A stretch of DNA of 64,000 nucleotides from CAWGUU01 sp963825765 (GTDB taxonomy: Bacteria; Actinomycetota; Acidimicrobiia; Acidimicrobiales; AC-14): positions 62,001-126,000 of the forward strand of contig CAWGUU010000013.1 of assembly GCA_963825765.1 (NCBI GenBank), written 5' to 3'. The translations under genes and the position numbers were made by a program. The notes below the pieces were generated by a model. The model was given only the letters and a program-made list of their open reading frames with translations. It searched no databases and had not been told where the DNA came from. Positions 59,482-64,000 of this stretch are shown here, piece after piece. The first letter of the stretch is position 1; the number at the start of each line of letters is the position of its first letter.

Positions 59482-59790
59482 TCAGCCCTGGAAGGGCTGG
59501 ATCGGAATGCATTTCCTGATCGTGTAGGGGCCCGTCGAACCCAGGCCGTCGTCGTACCCGTTGTAGTGCACGCCAACCGTGCACAGCTGCGGCCCACCAC
59601 CGCCGCCTGATCCCCCGGGGCCGGGGTTCGTCGCGCACGCCTCGTAGTCGTCGGGGTTGGGCGGGTCGACGACGGGCGTTCCGTCTGCGGCGTAGCAGAC
59701 CGTGCCGCCCGGGGACAGGGCGCCGGCGGGCACAGCCGCCAGCACGGGGACGAAGGCCAGAGCAGCGGTGAGGATGATCTTGCGGAGCAT
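59482..59790 (-). CDS. Small secreted cysteine-containing protein
   Basis: A 102-residue protein with a signal peptide (KIILTAALAFVPVLAAVPAG) and a mature part of about 77 residues that has four cysteines (one each in GGTVCYAA, YEACAT, PQLCTVG and IRKCIP), likely two disulphides, around a glycine-rich stretch (GPGGSGGGGG). ATG 59790 has AGGAAGGAA in front. No family recognised. Confidence 0.68.
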   Translation of the reverse strand: MLRKIILTAALAFVPVLAAVPAGALSPGGTVCYAADGTPVVDPPNPDDYEACATNPGPGGSGGGGGPQLCTVGVHYNGYDDGLGSTGPYTIRKCIPIQPFQG

Positions 59791-59932
59791 GTCGGTTCCT
59801 TCCTGATCGGCCTCCCCGGACGGGAGGTCTGGACAGGAATGACCATCGGATACGACGGTTGCCAGAGGACTGCCGTGCGCTTGCCGTGGGAACGCCCGTC
59901 CCCTACCGCTGCCCGTGGCCCCGGCGCGCGCG

Positions 59933-60419
59933 TCACAAGAGCCACTTGAGCATTTTCGGGTAAGGGTCGACGCCGAGCTGGGCGGCACGCCGTGGGTCGG
60001 CCGTCATGCCCAGCCATTGGAGCATGGGAACGGCGAGGTACCTGCCAGCGCTGAAATTCTCGATCAGGCTGCGAGAACCGCCTCGATATCCAGCGTCATG
60101 GAATACGACGGCAGCGTCGAGCCGGAGGTGGCGAAGAGCGGCATAGGACCAGGCGATGGCCATCATCTCCCGGCGGGATCCGAACCTGCGTCTCCGTCCA
60201 CCTGGACGCCTCGTCACCGGGGATCACGGCCAGATGGCCAGCTTCGTGCAGCAGATCCCCTGGGTAGCGAAGCGAGTCCCGGTCGACGTCGGGCGCACCA
60301 CGGTCGATCGTGATGCCCGGCAACGACGTCGTCACCGGGATCGGCTCGAACCGTACGGCGATGCCGATCTCGACGAGGAAGTGCTCGATCTGCACGGCGA
60401 CGCGAGCGTCGAACGCCAT
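59933..60419 (-). pseudogene. Frameshifted HEAGH-type (metallopeptidase-like) gene
   Basis: From ATG 60419 the frame gives FDARVAVQIEHFLVEIGIAV and YPGDLLHEAGHLAVIPGDEA; near 60175 the related text moves to another frame: REMMAIAWSYAALRHLRLDA, then AVVFHDAGYRGGSRSLIENF and GMTADPRRAAQLGVDPYPKM to 59933. HEAGH is a zinc-peptidase-like motif; the family itself has no known function. The length (487) is one base more than whole codons, so a single inserted base separates the parts. Confidence 0.68.
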
Positions 60420-60650
60420 ACCTCCGACGCTACAGCTCGAGCGTGCTCGCGCAGTCCTGGGATCGCCGCCGCCGGGCGACGGCACGGCCTCCACGTGAGC
60501 AGGCTGGCGTGCGTGCCGGAGCCCGACGTCGACCTTGCGGGTACATCGGCTCGAGAGTCGGGCGACCCGATGTCGTCGCGCAACGGCTGTCGATTAGTCC
60601 GGCATCCCCGGCTCGTCTCCCCCTTCGTAGCTCACACCAGGGAGAAGCAC

Positions 60651-61016
60651 ATGTTCGAGCAGACCAAGGCGTTCAGCGGGTTCTCCGTGAACGACATCCC
60701 CAACGCCCGGCACTTCTACGGCGACACGCTCGGCCTGAGGGTCACCGAGGCCAACGGGATGCTGACGCTCCACATCGCCGGCGACCGCGACACCCTCGTC
60801 TACCCCAAGTCCGACCACACGCCGGCGACCTTCACCATCCTCAACTTCCCCGTCGACGACATCGACGCGGCGGTCGACGACCTCGTGGAGCGGGGCATCG
60901 AGCTCGAGCGCTACGACATCGTCGACGACAAGGGCGTCATGCGTGATAGCGGGCCACCTATCGCCTGGTTCAAGGACCCCGCCGGCAACATCCTCTCGGT
61001 GATCCAGCTCGACTGA
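60651..61016 (+). CDS. VOC-family (glyoxalase-like) protein
   Basis: A 121-residue vicinal oxygen chelate protein: KAFSGFSVNDIPNARHFYGD, LGLRVTEANGMLTLHIAGDR, FTILNFPVDDIDAAVDDLVE and the end WFKDPAGNILSVIQLD. One beta-alpha-beta-beta-beta pair is complete. The usual N-terminal metal histidine is not seen (SGFSVND), so it may be a binding rather than a catalytic protein. ATG 60651 has GGGAG ten bases upstream. Confidence 0.88.
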   Translation: MFEQTKAFSGFSVNDIPNARHFYGDTLGLRVTEANGMLTLHIAGDRDTLVYPKSDHTPATFTILNFPVDDIDAAVDDLVERGIELERYDIVDDKGVMRDSGPPIAWFKDPAGNILSVIQLD

Positions 61017-61081
61017 AGCCGAGGCGGAGCAGAGGACCAGGGTGTGGGCGCGGTCGCCAATCGACTCGCCCCCCCGTCCGG

Positions 61082-62566
61082 TCAGCGGTGCAGGACGGCC
61101 AGCAGCTGCGGTGACGAGATGACGTTGGCGCCCGCGCCCGCCGAGCCGGCCCGCACGCGGTTGTCGCTGGACGCCACCACGACCGGCCGGGACGGCCGGA
61201 GCTCGGCGGCCCGGGCGATCACCACGTCGTCGGCCTCCACCCCCGGGGGGGAGAACATCACACGCACGCGACGCCCGGTCGACGGCACCTGCGGCGACCA
61301 CACGGTGTCGGCCCCGTCGAACACCACAACCACCTCGGCCCCAGTCCTCGCCGACATCTCGGACAGGGCGTCGACCAGTCGACGCCGCTGCTCGGCGATG
61401 GGGTGGTCCGGCCAGCCCAGCTTCGACACGTTGTAGCCGTCGATCAGCACCGTCACCCCCGGCACCCGCACCAGGTGGTCGGCCGCCTCCACCGAGTCGT
61501 CGAAGATCCCCGGCGGCAAGGCCACCGGCACGGGCCGGGCGCCGCTTCGGGGCCGCTTCGAGGCCGCGTCGCCGGTCCGGACAGGACCGGCACCGAGGGT
61601 CGCCGGCGGCGTTATGGCCCCGACCGTGGGGGCGCCGGGCCCGGCACGGCCTCCGGGCGGCTGGGGCTGCGGCGACGGCTGCAGCGACGTCGCCACCGAC
61701 GCCAGACCGTCGGCCAGCGCCGCCGCCGCCCGGGCGGCGTCGATCAGCGCGGCCGCGGCACCGGCAACGTCGAGGGCCGGCGACTGCAGCTCGCGCTCCG
61801 CCCGCTCGACCGGGAGGACGACGACCGACGCCGCTCGCTCGAGTCGCGCCACCTCCTCCTCCGCCGCCTTCAGCAGCGCCCGCAGCTCCTCGACGTCCTT
61901 CGCAGCCACCGCCGCCACGGCAGCCGCCTCGCTCGCCACGCCCGCCGCTTCGACGGCCGACGCCCGGGCCCTGTCGCGCTCGGTCGTCACCTGGGCCAGC
62001 CGGGCCTCCAGCCTTGTCGCCTGTTCGACCGCAGCCCGCCGGGCGTGGCGCTCGTCGGCGAGGGCCACCGCGGCCCGCGCCGCGTCGGCCTCGGCCGCCA
62101 CCGCAGCCTCCTCGGCCCGGCGCCGGGCCGTCTCCGCCCCGGCCAGGCGCTTGCGGGCGTCGCCCTCCGCCCGGCGGTCCGCCTCGCGCTCCTCGATGTC
62201 GGCCACCTCGCCGACCAGCTCGGCCAGCTCCTTCTCCCACCCGTCGGGCCGGGTCAGGTAGAGCCACCCCGATCGGCCCACGTCGACCTCGGTGACGGTG
62301 TCCAGCACCCGGGCCCGGAACTCCTCGTCCCCGTCGAGCACGCGCCGGGCCGCCACCAGCGCCGGGCGGGGCAGCTTGGCGAAGTGCAGGAAGGGCCGCA
62401 GCGCCGGGGGCGGCGGCTCGATGGGCGTCGCGTCCTCGCCGGCGCGGGCCACCGCGACAGCCGCCTCCAGCACCGGGCGCAGCAGGGTCTCGGCGGCCGG
62501 CGTCAGCCGCTCGCCGTCCAGGGCGCCTCCGCCAACTGCTCCACCGCGCTGCCCGACCCGCACCAC
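61082..62566 (-). CDS. NYN-domain (YacP-like) predicted RNA-binding/nuclease protein
   Basis: A roughly 494-residue protein: an N-terminal helical part (LRPFLHFAKLPRPALVAARR), a long Ala/Glu/Arg-rich coiled coil (about residues 130-290), a proline/glycine-rich linker and a C-terminal NYN domain with VTVLIDGYNVSKLGWPD, VVVVFDGADTVWSP and DDVVIARAAELRPSRPVVV, the acidic residues of the PIN-like fold. In other bacteria YacP (Rae1) cleaves mRNA on the ribosome. GTG 62566 behind GAGGAGG is the proposed start and lies within the upstream zinc-ribbon gene. Confidence 0.8.
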   Translation of the reverse strand: MVRVGQRGGAVGGGALDGERLTPAAETLLRPVLEAAVAVARAGEDATPIEPPPPALRPFLHFAKLPRPALVAARRVLDGDEEFRARVLDTVTEVDVGRSGWLYLTRPDGWEKELAELVGEVADIEEREADRRAEGDARKRLAGAETARRRAEEAAVAAEADAARAAVALADERHARRAAVEQATRLEARLAQVTTERDRARASAVEAAGVASEAAAVAAVAAKDVEELRALLKAAEEEVARLERAASVVVLPVERAERELQSPALDVAGAAAALIDAARAAAALADGLASVATSLQPSPQPQPPGGRAGPGAPTVGAITPPATLGAGPVRTGDAASKRPRSGARPVPVALPPGIFDDSVEAADHLVRVPGVTVLIDGYNVSKLGWPDHPIAEQRRRLVDALSEMSARTGAEVVVVFDGADTVWSPQVPSTGRRVRVMFSPPGVEADDVVIARAAELRPSRPVVVASSDNRVRAGSAGAGANVISSPQLLAVLHR

Positions 62567-62730
62567 CGGCAGGAGACCTCCTCGACCGACTCGGCCAGGA
62601 CTTCCTCTTCCTCGACCGTCAGGTCCCCGCCCAGTGAGTAGTGGTGGAAGGCTCGGGTACGCCTGCTGCTGGTGACGTCGAACCGGGTGCGGTTGCCGCA
62701 GGCGGAACAGCGGTAGCGGGCAGGGGCCAC
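62503..62730 (-). CDS. Small zinc-ribbon protein
   Basis: A 75-residue protein with two CxxC knuckles (YRCSACGNRTRFDV and VSCRWCGSGSAVEQ) and an acidic middle (DLTVEEEEVLAESVEEVSCR). Probably a zinc ribbon; function unknown. ATG 62730 is the start. It overlaps the NYN gene by about 60 bases, so both are translated from one transcript. Its promoter region faces the SOS-controlled exonuclease gene. Confidence 0.68.
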   Translation of the reverse strand: MAPARYRCSACGNRTRFDVTSSRRTRAFHHYSLGGDLTVEEEEVLAESVEEVSCRWCGSGSAVEQLAEAPWTASG

Positions 62731-62784
62731 AGCAGACCAAGTCTGTCACACCTCTTTCGCAGTCCCATCGACGGTACTTGATCA

Positions 62785-62800
62785 TCGAACGTCTGTTCGA
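62785..62800 (+). promoter_or_regulatory. Perfect SOS box (LexA site)
   Basis: TCGAACGTCTGTTCGA fits TCGAAC-N4-GTTCGA at every fixed position. It is followed directly by TACCGT (62801-62806), a -10-like hexamer, and by the ATG at 62815, suggesting a leaderless LexA-repressed transcript of the exonuclease gene. The divergent zinc-ribbon gene starts 54 bases away and could be affected as well. Confidence 0.9.
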
Positions 62801-62814
62801 TACCGTCGGCCGGC

Positions 62815-64000
62815 ATGCCTCTGCACACGCAGGCCTCGCTGGACGACATGGGCACGCCGCTGGCCGACGTCACCTTCTGCGTCCTCGACCTGGAGACCAC
62901 GGGCGCCACGCCGACCACGTGCAGGATCACCGAGGTGGGCGCCCTCAAGGTGCGGGGCGGCGAGCTGCTGGGCACCTTCGACACCCTCGTCAACCCTCAG
63001 ACCGAGGTGCCGTTCTTCATCACGGTGCTCACCGGGATCACCACCGCGATGGTCACCCCCGCGCCCACCATCGCCGAGGTCATGCCCAACCTGCTGGAGT
63101 TCATCGGCGATTCCGTCGTCGTCGGCCACAACGTGCGGTTCGACCTCTCGTTCCTCCAGTGGGCGCTGGCCGAGCTCGGGTACCCACGGCTCGGCAACCG
63201 CTGGGTCGATACCTGCGCCCTCGCCCGCCGCCTGGTGCGCGACGAGGTCCCCGACTGCCGCCTGTCCACCCTCGCCGACCGCATGCGCCTGGCGCACAAG
63301 CCCACCCACCGGGCCTTCGCCGACGCCATCGCCACCACCGACCTCCTGCACGCCCTGCTGGAGCGGGCCGGCACGCTCGGCGTCCTCGGGCTCGACGACC
63401 TCATCGAGCTGCCCACCATCCGCGCCCACCCCCAGGCCAACAAGCTCAAGCTCACCACCCGTCTCCCCCGCCGCCCCGGCGTGTACCTGTTCCGGGGCCA
63501 GGGCGGCAAGGTGCTCTACGTCGGGAAGGCGTCCAACCTGCGCACGCGGGTCCGCTCGTACTTCGGGGGCGACGAGCGCCGGAAGGTGTCCCAGCTCCTG
63601 CGGGAGACCGTCACCATCGACCACATGGTCTGCTCCGGTCCGCTCGAGGCGGCGGTGCTGGAGGTCAGGCTCATCCACCGCCACCTGCCGCCGTTCAACC
63701 GCCGGTCCAAGACGTGGTCCCGCTACGCCTACCTGAAGCTCACGCTCGACGAGCGATTCCCCCGCCTGTCGGTCGTCCGCACCGTCCGACCGGGTGACGG
63801 CTGCCTCTACCTCGGCCCGCTCCCCTCCACCGGCGCCGCCCGCATCGTGGCCGAGGCCATCGAGTCGGCCGTCCCCATCCGCCGCTGCACCGCCAAGCCC
63901 GGCCGCACCCGGCGCGAGGCGCCCTGCACGGCTGCCCAGCTGGGAGTGGCCGCGTGCCCGTGCGCCGGCACCGTGTCCGAGGCGGAGTACGCGGCCCTCG
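62815..64000 (+). CDS. DEDD exonuclease / GIY-YIG (UvrC-like) fusion, N-terminal part
   Basis: The visible 395 codons join two nuclease folds. Residues about 1-185 are a DnaQ-like 3'-5' exonuclease: FCVLDLETTG (Exo I), GHNVRFDLSFLQW (Exo II) and HRAFADAIATTDLL (Exo III). After a short linker, LPRRPGVYLFRGQGGKVLYV and GKASNLRTRVRSYF form a GIY-YIG domain like that of UvrC/Cho, followed by the UvrC-like middle region with a cysteine cluster (CTAAQLGVAACPC). Such fusions are known in actinobacteria as UvrC-like proteins. The gene runs off the window. Confidence 0.9.
   Translation, partial: MPLHTQASLDDMGTPLADVTFCVLDLETTGATPTTCRITEVGALKVRGGELLGTFDTLVNPQTEVPFFITVLTGITTAMVTPAPTIAEVMPNLLEFIGDSVVVGHNVRFDLSFLQWALAELGYPRLGNRWVDTCALARRLVRDEVPDCRLSTLADRMRLAHKPTHRAFADAIATTDLLHALLERAGTLGVLGLDDLIELPTIRAHPQANKLKLTTRLPRRPGVYLFRGQGGKVLYVGKASNLRTRVRSYFGGDERRKVSQLLRETVTIDHMVCSGPLEAAVLEVRLIHRHLPPFNRRSKTWSRYAYLKLTLDERFPRLSVVRTVRPGDGCLYLGPLPSTGAARIVAEAIESAVPIRRCTAKPGRTRREAPCTAAQLGVAACPCAGTVSEAEYAAL

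Noticed and set aside
62778..63797. Arginine/histidine-rich open frame overlapping the exonuclease gene
   Set aside because: Out-of-frame shadow of the DEDD/GIY-YIG gene, whose own frame has all catalytic motifs.
1..64000. tRNA, rRNA, tmRNA or insertion-sequence elements
   Set aside because: I looked for T-loop and acceptor patterns and for transposase motifs while reading and saw none, but a covariance-model search (tRNAscan/Infernal) was not possible.

Overview
The window is high-GC chromosomal DNA of an actinobacterium, most likely a member of Acidimicrobiia or a related deep lineage. The evidence is the gene content: a division/cell-wall cluster whose MurE has a meso-diaminopimelate motif, the MurT/GatD lipid II amidation pair, SepH, PimB-like and Ppm1-like mannosyltransferases, a DUF3040 protein, a DUF222/HNH protein, an F420-type LLM oxidoreductase, a SigJ-type (ECF41) sigma factor and SOS boxes of the TCGAAC-N4-GTTCGA type. 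The exact taxon is inference. No rRNA, tRNA, CRISPR array or insertion sequence was recognised.

Layout. 1-5.7 kb (minus strand): mraZ-rsmH-ftsL-ftsI-murE-mraY, the start of the dcw operon; it has a clear sigma70-type promoter and a long hairpin that covers the rsmH ribosome binding site. 5.7-8.4 kb (plus): murT-gatD-engB. 8.5-17 kb: flavin reductase, a two-component system with a divergent LiaF-like gene, a nitroreductase, a secreted lipase, a DUF222-HNH gene behind an SOS box, a lipoate-ligase-like gene and an HNH endonuclease. 17-23.4 kb: a ROK kinase, the MoxR-DUF58-transglutaminase operon and an AlkB-like dioxygenase. 23.4-25 kb: a small iron-storage group (bfr, bfd, hypothetical, PadR-type regulator) with two related TTAGG-N4-CCTWA palindromes. 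25-43.1 kb: mostly housekeeping and envelope genes: dinB, ppm1, PIG-L deacetylase, threonine aldolase, inositol monophosphatase, glpK, FKBP isomerase, AlaC-type aminotransferase, a second ROK kinase, an eRF1/Vms1-like protein, PimB-like glycosyltransferase and a very long sepH.

43.1-51.4 kb looks like an accessory island. It opens with a perfect 18-bp tandem repeat, has visibly lower GC, and contains broken genes (a toxin-antitoxin-like pair and tandem SnoaL genes). It also carries three glycosyltransferases, an FkbM methyltransferase and two very small genes with excellent ribosome binding sites, each just upstream of a glycosyltransferase. 51.4-53 kb: a carboxymuconolactone-decarboxylase/SigJ operon behind a near-perfect ECF41 promoter. 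53-62.5 kb: scattered accessory genes, several of them secreted (phospholipase D-like, fibronectin III protein, a haloperoxidase/PAP2 lipoprotein with an internal duplication, PfpI, patatin, VOC). 62.5-64 kb: a NYN-domain protein and a zinc ribbon, divergent from a DnaQ-like exonuclease/GIY-YIG (UvrC-like) fusion that has a perfect SOS box and runs off the window.

Functional threads: peptidoglycan synthesis and division (dcw, MurT/GatD, SepH); envelope glycolipids (Ppm1, PimB-like); an SOS circuit with two genes of identical promoter geometry; and possible iron-responsive control of bacterioferritin. Starts were often moved inward from the longest open frame using ribosome binding sites, family length or ATGA overlaps; these choices are given entry by entry.
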